In this document: piece by piece, positions 53,763 to 61,989 of the stretch
Layout of the letters: every line of letters starts with the position of its first letter
Numbering within the stretch: the stretch's first letter is position 1
Translations under genes and position numbers: made by a program
Assembly: GCF_004795015.1 (NCBI RefSeq)
Contig: NZ_SSBI01000013.1
Span: 62,001 to 126,000 of the forward strand
Direction of reading: 5' to 3'
Source: Streptomyces sp. A1277
GTDB taxonomy: Bacteria; Actinomycetota; Actinomycetes; Streptomycetales; Streptomycetaceae
DNA length: 64,000 bases
The notes under the pieces: model-generated
What the model saw: the letters and a program-made list of their open reading frames with translations, nothing else
Told to the model about the DNA's origin: nothing
Database searches by the model: none

Positions 53763-54842
53763 TCAGGCGTGGACGGGGGCCACTTCGGTGATCCGCCGCA
53801 TCCACCCGAACCGGTCGACGGACTCCCCCCGGTGGATGCCGTCCAGCAGGTCCCGGAAGCGGGCGGTCACCGCGCCGGCCTCCTGGGACGCGAGCCGGTA
53901 CTCCTCGCCCTGGTGGCCGAGGGAGACCACCGGCGCCACCCCGGCGGCCGTGCCGGTGGCGAAGCACTCGGTGACCGAGCCGTCGGCGATCCCCTTGAGC
54001 ACCTCGGCGAGCTCCACCGGCCGCTCGGCCACGGTGGTGCCCGCGTCCCGGGCCAGCTTCACGACGGAGTCGCGGGTGACGCCGGGCAGGACGGTGCGGT
54101 CGAGCGCGGGTGTGGTGAGCACGCCGTCGATCACGAAGAACGCGTTCAGCTCGCCGATCTGCTGGATGAAGCGGCCGTCTCCGTCGAGCCACAGCACGTG
54201 GTCGTTGCCGTAGTTGTCGGCGATCTCGGCGGGCACCACGCCCGCCGCGAGCCCGCCCGCCGTGTTCAGGTCACCGGTGCCGCCGGGCCAGGCCCGCACG
54301 TACCCGTCCAGGGTCATGGCCTTCAGCGGCTTCGCCTCCGCGGCCACCGGCACCGAGCCGAGCACGTAGAAGAGGCAGTGGTCCGCGGGCCCGGCGGCCA
54401 GTTCCGTGCCGTCCGCCGCGAGCACGGCCCGCAGCCGCAGACAAGCCCCCGCCTCCTGCGGCAGCCAGCCCTCGTCCAGCTCGACCATCGCCCGCACCGA
54501 GCTCCAGACCCGGTCGAAGTCGACCTGCGGCATCGCGAGCCGGCGGGCCCCGTTGTTCATGCGCTTGATGTGGCTGTCGGGCCGGAACACGGCGACCGTG
54601 CCGTCCGCGAGCCGGTACGCGGCGAACTCGTCCACGACCGTCTGACCGGCGAGCACGGCGGCGGCCGTGGGCCGCAGCGCCGGGATGGTGTCCCGGTCCG
54701 CCACGGTCAGCCCCTGCCAGCTGCGCCGCTTGCCGGTCCGCATGAAGAACGCGTGGTCGGTGAGGACGGCCCCGGCCGCCCCGGCCGCCCCGGGCCGCGG
54801 GCGCGGGGTGGTCGTCGGGGTGACGGTCAGTTCGTTGCTCAT
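53763..54842 (-). CDS. Aminotransferase-fold (BCAT, fold type IV) protein lacking the PLP lysine
   Basis: A 359-residue branched-chain-aminotransferase homologue. The overall pattern is kept (HIKRMNNGARRLAMP, HVLWLDGDGRFIQQIGELNA, TECFATGTAAGVAPV). The PLP lysine is replaced: where the neighbour at 56688-57785 reads GTGESKCAGNYAAG, this one reads GTGDLNTAGGLAAG, with Asn193 (codon AAC) at the Lys position. The EE pair of canonical enzymes is also QQ. It probably does not transaminate. It may be a structural partner or a lyase or decarboxylase-like relative. It overlaps the ATP-grasp gene by four bases. Confidence 0.85.
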   Translation of the reverse strand: MSNELTVTPTTTPRPRPGAAGAAGAVLTDHAFFMRTGKRRSWQGLTVADRDTIPALRPTAAAVLAGQTVVDEFAAYRLADGTVAVFRPDSHIKRMNNGARRLAMPQVDFDRVWSSVRAMVELDEGWLPQEAGACLRLRAVLAADGTELAAGPADHCLFYVLGSVPVAAEAKPLKAMTLDGYVRAWPGGTGDLNTAGGLAAGVVPAEIADNYGNDHVLWLDGDGRFIQQIGELNAFFVIDGVLTTPALDRTVLPGVTRDSVVKLARDAGTTVAERPVELAEVLKGIADGSVTECFATGTAAGVAPVVSLGHQGEEYRLASQEAGAVTARFRDLLDGIHRGESVDRFGWMRRITEVAPVHA

Positions 54843-56092
54843 GCGGGGGCACCTTCCTTGTCCTGGTGGCCGACGCCGTCGACGTCGACCCTCACGTCTG
54901 CGAGGACCGAGGCGACGAGGCTCTCGACCCGGTCAAGGTCGCCCTCGAAGTGGATACGGGCGACCCGGTTGCTGAAAATGTCGCCCGGGTCGAGCACCGC
55001 CCCCGGTTCCGCTTCCGGCAGGAGACCGCGGAACTCGGCCGCCCGGGTGAAGGCGTCGATGCCGGGGAGCGTTCCGGCGAAGGTGCCGGGCCGGTCGGTG
55101 GTGACGAACGCGAGACCCGCGCTCACCGGCGACAGCGCGCCGGGGTCGTGGACCACCCCGCGCGCGGCGTCCGCCGTGGCCGCGCACAGGTCCACGCCGG
55201 GGCCTGCGAGCACCAGTTCGGGGATGTTGTCGCCGGCGAGCCGGGCCCCGACCTCGATCAGGACGGGGCCGCGGTCGCGGACGATCCGGGTCTCGATGTG
55301 GAACGGGCCCACCGTGAGGTCGAAGGCGGCCACGACCTGGCGGGCGAACCGCTCCAGGACCTCGCCGTGCGGCGAGGACTCCGGGGCGGTGGCGATGTGG
55401 CCCGTCTCGAAGAAGTCCGGCGGGGCGGAGAGGAACTTGGTGGTGACGCTCGCGAGGTGCGGCCCGTCGGCGTCGACCCAGCCGTCGAGGGAGAACTCGG
55501 GGCCCTCCACGTACTCCTCGACCACGGCGGTCCGGCGCGGGTTCGGGTGGAACTTCACGTCCTCGCCGGGGTCGTGGACGAGCGCGCAGGCCCGGGCGTA
55601 CTCCTCCTGGTCGTGGCAGAGGCTCACCATCAGGCTGCCGCCGCAGTCGACCGGCTTGACCACGACCGGGAAGGGCAGCGGGCAGGGCCCCGCCGCCTCG
55701 GGGCCGACCGCGACCGAGCGCGGGTGGGCGACGCCGCGCTCCTCGCACCGCTGCCGCATGACGTCCTTCTGCCGCACGGCCTCGGCCGCACCGGCGCCGA
55801 GCGCGGGCAGCCCGAGGGTCCGGGCCAGTTCGGCGGCCTCCGGCACCGCGTACTCGAAGCCGGCGACCACCCCGGTGGGCGCGGCGCCGGTCTCCGCGAC
55901 GGCCTTCTCGACCAGGCGGAGCAGTCCGGCCGCCCCGGCGTCGGGGTGCCAGTCGACGACGGTCGCGCCCAAGTGCACCTCGGGCGGGAGCAGTCCGGGG
56001 AACTGGGTCGGAACGAGGCAGGGGACGCCGGCGGCCACCATGCGGGCGGTGAGCCGGACCCCGGCGGACAGGGGCTGGACGACGATCAACAT
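54839..56092 (-). CDS. ATP-grasp ligase (L-amino acid ligase type)
   Basis: A 417-residue ATP-grasp enzyme. The ATP-lid Lys is in PFPVVVKPVDCGGSLMV, and the metal-binding segment is VLIEVGARLAGDNIPELV near residue 300. It belongs with BacD/YwfE-type ligases that join amino acids through acyl-phosphate intermediates, without a carrier protein. It starts with ATG 56092 (MLIVVQPLSAG), overlapping the BacA-like stop by seven bases; the upstream ORF would read through the BacA-like gene. Next to BacA, as BacD is in bacilysin clusters. Confidence 0.9.
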   Translation of the reverse strand: MLIVVQPLSAGVRLTARMVAAGVPCLVPTQFPGLLPPEVHLGATVVDWHPDAGAAGLLRLVEKAVAETGAAPTGVVAGFEYAVPEAAELARTLGLPALGAGAAEAVRQKDVMRQRCEERGVAHPRSVAVGPEAAGPCPLPFPVVVKPVDCGGSLMVSLCHDQEEYARACALVHDPGEDVKFHPNPRRTAVVEEYVEGPEFSLDGWVDADGPHLASVTTKFLSAPPDFFETGHIATAPESSPHGEVLERFARQVVAAFDLTVGPFHIETRIVRDRGPVLIEVGARLAGDNIPELVLAGPGVDLCAATADAARGVVHDPGALSPVSAGLAFVTTDRPGTFAGTLPGIDAFTRAAEFRGLLPEAEPGAVLDPGDIFSNRVARIHFEGDLDRVESLVASVLADVRVDVDGVGHQDKEGAPA

Positions 56093-56691
56093 GCGCTTGT
56101 GCCCCCCGCGCCGGTGCGGGCGCCGTCCCCGAGGGTCCGGCCGACGTGCAGCGTGAAGATCATCGGCACCGGGCCGAAGTTCTCGATCAGCCGCAGGCCC
56201 TCGGCCGCCGCGGCGGGTCCGGTGGTCACGCAGGCGTCGTACCGCCCGGCCGCGCACAGCGCGGCGGCGCGCGAGTTGCTGCTGGTCAGCGTGACCTCTC
56301 CGCGCTCCGCCACCAGGCTGCTGGGGGCCGGGTGGCTGACGATCGTGGACACGGCGGTGTGGTCCGGGCGCCCGGCCAGCACCATGTCGTGGGTGTCGAG
56401 GATGAAGCTGTCGGCCATCTCCAGGCGGTGCAGGTTCTGGAAGACGAGGTCGTGCAGCCGGGGGTAGACGGCGCAGGCGAGGATGGCCTCGGTGCTGTCG
56501 AAGGCCATCGCGTCGAGGCCGTCCTCCACCTCGGCGTGGAGCACCACCTTGCCGGCGACCCCCCGCTCCGCGAGCCAGTGGTGGGCGGCCTTCTCCAGGT
56601 TGGTGCCCGAGGGCCCCAGGGTGTGGATCACGGTGACTCTCGACAGGGCGCCGACCCGGTCGCCCTTCGAGGTTGCGTGGTGGTCGTTCAT
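56086..56691 (-). CDS. BacA-like prephenate decarboxylase
   Basis: A 201-residue protein of the prephenate dehydratase-like family that includes BacA, SalX and AerD. The motif IHTLGPSGTNLEKAAHHW at residues 22-39, AVYPRLHDLVFQNLH near residue 95 and FGPVPMIFTLH near the end match BacA. Those enzymes decarboxylate prephenate without aromatisation, giving a dihydro-4-hydroxyphenylpyruvate. That makes it the likely committing step of the cluster. It overlaps the aminotransferase upstream (ATGA) and the ATP-grasp gene downstream. Confidence 0.88.
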   Translation of the reverse strand: MNDHHATSKGDRVGALSRVTVIHTLGPSGTNLEKAAHHWLAERGVAGKVVLHAEVEDGLDAMAFDSTEAILACAVYPRLHDLVFQNLHRLEMADSFILDTHDMVLAGRPDHTAVSTIVSHPAPSSLVAERGEVTLTSSNSRAAALCAAGRYDACVTTGPAAAAEGLRLIENFGPVPMIFTLHVGRTLGDGARTGAGGTSAC

Positions 56692-57785
56692 GCGCGTCCT
56701 CCCCCGTTCTCGTCAGCCCGCAGGACGGTCCGCAGCCAGCCGTGCGCGTCGGGCGTACGTCTGTGCTGGGCGTCCAGCAGGCTGCTGCGCAGCAGCGCGG
56801 TCATCGGTCCCTCTCCTCCGTCGCCGACGGTCATGTCCTCGCCGCCGATGCCGATCCGGCCCACCGGGACGACGACACCGGCCGTGCCGCAGGCGAACAC
56901 CTCGGCCAGCTCGCCGGAGCGCAGGCCGGCGCGGACGGCGTCGATCGTGGTGTGCTCCTCGGCGGCCGCGATCCCCTGGTCCTTCGCCAGGGTCAGCAGC
57001 GAGTCGCGGGTCAGGCCGCGGACGATGGTCCCGTCGCACGGCGGGGTCGTCACCCGGGGCTCGGCCCCGTCGCGCCAGACCAGGAAGAGGTTCATGGTGC
57101 TGAGTTCCTCGATGCGGCTCCGCTCCAGCCCGTCGAGCCACAGCACCTCGTCGTACCCGGCGGCCTGCGCCTCGGTACGGGTGAGGAGGCCGGCGGCATA
57201 GTTGCCGGCGCACTTGGACTCGCCGGTGCCGCCGCGTACGGCACGCACCGTCTCGGTCGCGGTGGTCACCGACAGCGGACGGAAGCCGGCCCCGAAACAG
57301 GGGTCCGCCGGGTAGGCGAGGATCACGCACCGGTAGCGCTTCGAGGGCCGCAGCCCCAGGTCCGGTTCGGTGGCGATCAGGAGCGGCCGCAGGTAGAGGC
57401 TCTGCCCGTAACCGCCCGGCACCCACCGCTCGTCGGCCGCGACCAGGGCCGCACACGCCCGTACGAACAGCTCGGCGGGCATCTCGGCCATCGCGAGCCT
57501 GGCGGCGGACCGGGCCAGTCGCCGCCCGTGGTCCTCGGGGCGGAACAGGTGCACCGAACCGTCCTCGGCCCGGAACGCCTTCAGGCCCTCGAACACCGCC
57601 TGGCCGTAGTGGAGTCCGAGCGTGGCCGGGTCCATGGCCAGGTCGGACCAGGGCTCGACGCGCGGGTCGGACCAGCCGGTGCCGGCGTCCCAGTCGACGA
57701 CGGCGGTGTGTCCGGTGGAGTGGCGGCAGAAGCCCGGGTCCTTGAGGATCGCTTCGAGCTCCGCCGTGCCGCAGGGCTCAGACAT
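56688..57785 (-). CDS. Branched-chain-type aminotransferase (PLP fold type IV)
   Basis: A 365-residue BCAT-family enzyme. The PLP lysine is Lys191 in GTGESKCAGNYAAG. The phosphate-binding and substrate loops are intact (LHYGQAVFEGLKAFR, WLDGLERSRIEELSTMN, EVFACGTAGVVVPV). Unlike the neighbour at 53763-54842 it should be active. Its likely substrate is the 2-oxo acid made by the BacA-like enzyme and later steps, giving a non-aromatic amino acid. I chose the ATG at 57785, which overlaps the DUF6421-like stop by eight bases; the longer frame reads into that gene. Confidence 0.9.
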   Translation of the reverse strand: MSEPCGTAELEAILKDPGFCRHSTGHTAVVDWDAGTGWSDPRVEPWSDLAMDPATLGLHYGQAVFEGLKAFRAEDGSVHLFRPEDHGRRLARSAARLAMAEMPAELFVRACAALVAADERWVPGGYGQSLYLRPLLIATEPDLGLRPSKRYRCVILAYPADPCFGAGFRPLSVTTATETVRAVRGGTGESKCAGNYAAGLLTRTEAQAAGYDEVLWLDGLERSRIEELSTMNLFLVWRDGAEPRVTTPPCDGTIVRGLTRDSLLTLAKDQGIAAAEEHTTIDAVRAGLRSGELAEVFACGTAGVVVPVGRIGIGGEDMTVGDGGEGPMTALLRSSLLDAQHRRTPDAHGWLRTVLRADENGGGRA

Positions 57786-59022
57786 GGACCTCGGCACCCC
57801 ACAGGTCGAGCGGCGCGAGCGGGCCGCCGTACCGGTCGGGTTTGGACCCGGGGCGGCGCAGCAGCGTCCCGAAGAGGAAGTCCACGGCACCCGACTTGTA
57901 GGCGGCATCGTCCTCGTTGCGCTCGATCTCCTCGATCAGGCCCACGAGTTCACGTACCGACTCCACGATCCGGGCCTTCGGCCCCAGGCTGCGGCGCCCC
58001 TGCTCGTCCTGGGTGAACAGCCCCTGGGAGGCGAGCCAGGTGCCCAGGGCGAAGCCGGTGCCGGCATCGAAGTTGCGCAGCGGCTCGGGCTGCGCCGGGT
58101 AGCGGAACAGCCGTTCCAGGATGATGTACTCGAACACGACCGGGCCGTACGGCACTTCTTCCTCGAAGCAGGCGATCGCCGACTTCATGTCGACCTTGAG
58201 CTCCTCCAGGAGTCCGGGCCGCCAGGTCGTCTTGATCGCCAGGTGCTGATCGAGGGGGCGCGGGCCGGTGTGGTGGAAGTAGTCGTGCATGTACCCCCAG
58301 ACGCAGCGCGCCTGGTAGGTGTCCTCCGGGTCCACATGCGCGGAGACGAGCTCCGCCTCGCCCGCGAAGGGCGAGCCGGGTCCGCACAGGCGCTCCGTGA
58401 TCGCCAGGGTGTGGGCGTAGATCTCGGTGTGCCGGTTGAAGAAGAACCAGGCGAAGTTCTGGTCCGTGCAGCGGGTGGCGGCCGGGATGTTCTCGGGGAA
58501 GAAGACCACGCAGTTGCCCTCCCGCAGGCCGCGGGAGGCGGACAGCAGCCGGGTGGACTGGAAGACGGCCTTGGGGTGCGGGTAGCCCGCCTGGAGCCGA
58601 GGCGTGCTGTCCGGGTCCTGGCGGATCACCGAGAACGCCTCGATGTGGACGTCGTGCCGGTCGCTGTTGGGGAGTGTCACGGGCCCCACGAACGCGGCGG
58701 CCTCGCCGTCCTCGGGGGCGGGTACCGCGTCCCGGGTGCTGTCGAAGTGCGGCACGCCCTCGCAGCCCGCTTCCTGCCAGGCCCGCAGGTCCTTGCAGGT
58801 GGCGGCGATCTGCGCCGGGGGCATCAGGCCGTGCAGCCCCTCGACGGACGTACACACGGCGTCGACGGCGAAACGTATCTCCTCGTCGGAGCCGGCCCGG
58901 GCGCCACCGTCCGCCTGCCCGTCGCCTCCGCCGCGCCGACTGCGCAGTTCCCGAAGGGAGTCGACCGCTGGGATGACGTTTCGCTCGAACTCCAGAAGCG
59001 TGGCAACAGTACGCGGCCCCAC
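57778..59022 (-). CDS. DUF6421-like protein, first gene of the biosynthetic operon
   Basis: A 414-residue protein that I think is DUF6421, an actinobacterial family of unknown function; I am not certain of the family. Visible features are FVGPVTLPNSDRHDVHIEAF (residues 111-130), FFPENIP (174-180) and HDYFHH (246-251) followed by EELKVD (273-278). The His and acidic residues could bind a metal. It has no signal peptide or membrane helix. It starts with GTG at 59022 after a GGGGGGTG site and is coupled to the aminotransferase gene. Confidence 0.7.
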   Translation of the reverse strand: MGPRTVATLLEFERNVIPAVDSLRELRSRRGGGDGQADGGARAGSDEEIRFAVDAVCTSVEGLHGLMPPAQIAATCKDLRAWQEAGCEGVPHFDSTRDAVPAPEDGEAAAFVGPVTLPNSDRHDVHIEAFSVIRQDPDSTPRLQAGYPHPKAVFQSTRLLSASRGLREGNCVVFFPENIPAATRCTDQNFAWFFFNRHTEIYAHTLAITERLCGPGSPFAGEAELVSAHVDPEDTYQARCVWGYMHDYFHHTGPRPLDQHLAIKTTWRPGLLEELKVDMKSAIACFEEEVPYGPVVFEYIILERLFRYPAQPEPLRNFDAGTGFALGTWLASQGLFTQDEQGRRSLGPKARIVESVRELVGLIEEIERNEDDAAYKSGAVDFLFGTLLRRPGSKPDRYGGPLAPLDLWGAEVHV

Positions 59023-59389
59023 AGCACCCCCCGTTAAGTGGCCCTCGGACGAGCCCCGCGGGGAATGTGCCTGATCGGCACCTCATCCGAACCATTCGAC
59101 CAGGAAGCTAGCCCCGGACTCCCGTGCAGGCAAGGGGCGTTCGGATGTTGGTACATCCCCCAGTCCTGTCCCCGCTCAGCGGACGGAACGGCGATCCCGG
59201 TGTACGGCCTGCGGGCGACTGCCGAGTGCTTATACTCTGGCACCGCCCTGCGAGTGAGCGCATTCGCCCGACACCTCGGAACGCGGACACGGCCACGGGT
59301 TCGTCCTCCGGCTGACCATGACCATGCCCATGTCCATGCCCATGGAGAGCCTGTTCAACGGACTCGGTGACACGAATGACGGGGGGAGC
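59023..59389. promoter_or_regulatory. Divergent control region of the biosynthetic cluster
   Basis: This region separates the two cluster operons. It holds a -10-like TATACT at 59231-59236 facing the MFS gene, and several dyads: CCCCGCGGGG (59054-59063), GTGCCtgatcGGCAC (59067-59081), GGATGTtggtACATCC (59143-59158) and a distant pair of 9-bp arms, CATCCGAAC (59084-59092) with GTTCGGATG (59139-59147). No regulator gene lies in the cluster, so a global or distant regulator would have to use these. Promoters for both directions are assumed. Confidence 0.55.
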
Positions 59390-60745
59390 ATGACCCACGA
59401 AGCGAGCAAGGACACGGCCGATGCGCCCGTGGGGGACGGGGGCGGCGATCCGCAGACACCACCGCACGCCTATATGCCGGGCCCGCAGGTGGCGCGTTTC
59501 GTGGGTGGCCGCGGACTGGCCGCACTCGGTGACCAGTTCCTCCTGTTCGCCATTCCGCTGCTCGCCTACAAACTGACGGGCAGTGCGTCGCAGACCGGCC
59601 TGATCTTCCTGGTCGAATGGCTGCCCCGGGTGATATTCCTGCCGGTGGCCGGGGTGTTCGCGGACCGAATACGCAGCTACCTCCTGTACATCGGCTCGGA
59701 CTTCGTCCGCTCGGCCCTCGGGCTGACCGCGTTCGCCCTGATGTTCCTGATACCCGACGGGAAGTTCATCACCCTGTGCGTGCTCGCCGCCGGCATGTCG
59801 GTGGCCGGCGCGCAGTCCTACGTCGCCCTTGAGGCCACGCTCCCCCGGTTCGTCCCCATGGACCAGATGGTCCGGGCGCAGTCGATCATCCAGGGGACCG
59901 AGCAGACCAGTGAGGTCATCGGCCCCGTGCTGGCCGCGCTGCTCGCCTCGGCGCTCCCGACGACCAGCCTCCTCGCGGTGATCGGCGCGGTGTACGGCCT
60001 CACCATGCTCAACACCCTTTCCCTGCGGCGCTGGTTGCGCACCGAGACGCTCGCCGGAGCCGCCGGGGAACCCACCACGATCCGCTCGGTGGCCACCGGC
60101 ATCGCCGAGGGCGTGACGACCCTGCTGAAACTGCCCGCGATCCTCGGCCTGGTCGGACTGACCATGACGGTCAACCTCATGGTCGGTGTCGGCATGGCCA
60201 CCAGCGCCGCCACCACCGTGGGCGTCTTCCACCAACCGGACAAGTACTACGGGGCGTTGAGCACCGGAGCCGGGATCGTCGGCATCCTGACGTTCTTCGT
60301 CGTCCCGAAGGTGACGAAGCGGCTGAATCCTTTCGCCGCCCTGATGACGTCCTACTCCCTGATCTGCCTGGGCGGCATCGGGGTGGGCCTGGCGAACACC
60401 TTCACCCAGTACGCGGTGAGCTACGCGGTCCTGCTCGGGACCGTCGGGTTCTTCAACGTCGTCATACGCACGGAGCGCGTCAGGAGGATTCCGCGCGAGC
60501 ACTTCGCGAAGACGATCGCCATCATCATTCTCCTGAACCAGTTGTCCCTGCCTGCGGCCGGACTCCTGGTCACCCTCTTCACCACGTCCTTCAGCCCCCA
60601 GAGCATCGCCCTGGGTTCCGTCATCGGCTCCGTCTGTGCCGTCGCCCTACTCCTTCCGCTTCTCGCACGCCTGAGGACCTACCATGCGCATCCTGATCCT
60701 GCACCGAGTCACGGACAAAATGATCCGGCACGCGACCGGAATTGA
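59390..60745 (+). CDS. MFS exporter (MFS_3/enterobactin-exporter-like) of the cluster
   Basis: About 451 residues with 11-12 hydrophobic helices. The N-terminal GRGLAALGDQFLLFAIPLL and the motif-A-like AGVFADRIRS place it in the MFS_3/EntS-like group, which exports peptides, siderophores or macrolides. The start is uncertain: the ATG at 59390 follows GGGGGGAG closely, while the ATG at 59318 begins an unusual run of Met codons (MTMPMSMPM) without a ribosome site. It overlaps the next gene by 62 bp, so the two are co-transcribed. It is the probable product exporter or self-resistance pump. Confidence 0.88.
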   Translation: MTHEASKDTADAPVGDGGGDPQTPPHAYMPGPQVARFVGGRGLAALGDQFLLFAIPLLAYKLTGSASQTGLIFLVEWLPRVIFLPVAGVFADRIRSYLLYIGSDFVRSALGLTAFALMFLIPDGKFITLCVLAAGMSVAGAQSYVALEATLPRFVPMDQMVRAQSIIQGTEQTSEVIGPVLAALLASALPTTSLLAVIGAVYGLTMLNTLSLRRWLRTETLAGAAGEPTTIRSVATGIAEGVTTLLKLPAILGLVGLTMTVNLMVGVGMATSAATTVGVFHQPDKYYGALSTGAGIVGILTFFVVPKVTKRLNPFAALMTSYSLICLGGIGVGLANTFTQYAVSYAVLLGTVGFFNVVIRTERVRRIPREHFAKTIAIIILLNQLSLPAAGLLVTLFTTSFSPQSIALGSVIGSVCAVALLLPLLARLRTYHAHPDPAPSHGQNDPARDRN

Positions 60746-61931
60746 CCACGCGGCCCACGACGTCACCTACGTCGGCCCCGCGGACCGGCTGGCCACCCTT
60801 CCGTCCGACCTCCGCTGCACGCGCATCGAGCGCCCGGACACCGGCGACCTCACGGAAGAGGTGCTGACCGCCGTCGAGGGGCTGCCCGCCTTCGACATGG
60901 TCCTCGCGCTCTCCGAGTTCGACCTGATCGCCGGCGCCCGGGTGCGGGCGGCCCTCGGCGTGCCCGGTGACACGGAGGAGGAGATCCGGCCCTGGCGCGA
61001 CAAGGTGGTCATGAAGTCCATGGTCGCCGCGGCCGGTCTGCGGGTCCCCCGGTTCCTGTCCCTGACCGAGGCCCTGGCGGCCGGGCCCGATGGGCTGCCC
61101 TGGACCGGCGAGACGGTGCTCAAGCCGCTGGACGGCGCGGCGGCCATGAACGTCCACATCTACCCGACGCCGGCCGAGGCCCTGGCCGCCGTGCGCGAGG
61201 CCGGGGTGGTGCCCGAAGGCGCCGAGCGGGACGGCTTCGAGGTCGAGGAGTTCGTCACCGGCCCCATCATCCACGTGGACGGCATGCTGATCGACGGCAA
61301 GCCCATGTCGGTCCAGGCCAGCCGCTACGTCGGCACCTGCCTGGGCTACGCGGAGGGAACGCCGCTCGGCTCCGTGCAGATCGAGCTGACCCCGGAGCTG
61401 AGCCGCTGGACCCTGGACTGTCTCGCCGCCGTCAACATCACCACGAGCCTCTTCCACCTGGAAGGCATCGAGACCCCGGACGGGGTGGTGTTCCTGGAGG
61501 TCGGCGCCCGCTTCGGCGGCGCGGACGTGGTGGACACCTTCGAGCTCGCCACCGGAGTGCACCTGCCCTCGCGCTACCTGCAACTGGTCACCGGCGGTGT
61601 GGCCGCCGAGGAGCTGTCCTGGCCCGAGGCCGACGGGTCCCGCTACGGCTGGTTCTGCTGGCCGAGCCACAAGCTGGGCGCCGAGTACTGCCGGATCGAG
61701 GGCGCGGAGGCGTTCCGCGAGAGCCCGCTGGTGTACCGGTGGAGCCAGCGGACCGAGGACGAGCCGATCAAGACGGTGCTCAGCTACGCGGACACCGACA
61801 TCCCGCTGGCCGGCGTCGTCGGCCCCGGCGACTCGGCCGAGCTCGACCGCTTCCTGAGCGACGCCTTCTCTTCCATACGCGTCGAACCCGTCACCCCCGC
61901 GGAGCCGGCCGGCCCGGAGTCGGCCGGCTGA
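60684..61931 (+). CDS. Second ATP-grasp ligase of the cluster
   Basis: A 415-residue ATP-grasp enzyme. The lid Lys lies in GETVLKPLDGAAAMN, and VVFLEVGARFGGADVVDTFE is the metal-binding segment. It starts MRILILHRVTDKMIRH, the N-domain of dipeptide-type ligases. It differs clearly from the other ATP-grasp in the cluster, so the two probably form different bonds, for example first and second peptide bonds or a bond to a non-amino-acid acyl group. A TGAGGACC ribosome site lies within the end of the exporter gene. Confidence 0.88.
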   Translation: MRILILHRVTDKMIRHATGIDHAAHDVTYVGPADRLATLPSDLRCTRIERPDTGDLTEEVLTAVEGLPAFDMVLALSEFDLIAGARVRAALGVPGDTEEEIRPWRDKVVMKSMVAAAGLRVPRFLSLTEALAAGPDGLPWTGETVLKPLDGAAAMNVHIYPTPAEALAAVREAGVVPEGAERDGFEVEEFVTGPIIHVDGMLIDGKPMSVQASRYVGTCLGYAEGTPLGSVQIELTPELSRWTLDCLAAVNITTSLFHLEGIETPDGVVFLEVGARFGGADVVDTFELATGVHLPSRYLQLVTGGVAAEELSWPEADGSRYGWFCWPSHKLGAEYCRIEGAEAFRESPLVYRWSQRTEDEPIKTVLSYADTDIPLAGVVGPGDSAELDRFLSDAFSSIRVEPVTPAEPAGPESAG

Positions 61932-61989
61932 CAGTGGTTGAGTGTCAGGCGGGGCTCCTGACCAGTGGTTGGGTGTCAGGCGGGGCTCC
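61932..61989. repeat. Two-copy 31-bp direct repeat at the cluster edge
   Basis: CAGTGGTTGAGTGTCAGG... at 61932-61958 is repeated at 61963-61989 with a single change (27 matching positions, period 31 bp). Each copy also contains CTGAC and GTCAG arms that can pair. It begins one base after the ATP-grasp stop codon. It could be a scar of insertion or recombination, or a terminator duplication. Confidence 0.75.

Noticed and set aside
56086..56691. The BacA-like gene as a housekeeping prephenate dehydratase (pheA)
   Set aside because: It is only about 200 residues, lacks the C-terminal ACT domain and matches the BacA-specific HTLGP-GTN and FGPVPM segments.
47628..61931. The cluster as a ribosomal peptide (RiPP) pathway, given the radical SAM enzyme and protease
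   Set aside because: I found no small precursor gene, no RRE-type protein and no export peptidase. The HemN-like radical SAM lacks the SPASM-type Cys pattern, and ATP-grasp, A enzyme and carrier protein point to amino-acid-based assembly. A very short precursor could still be missed.
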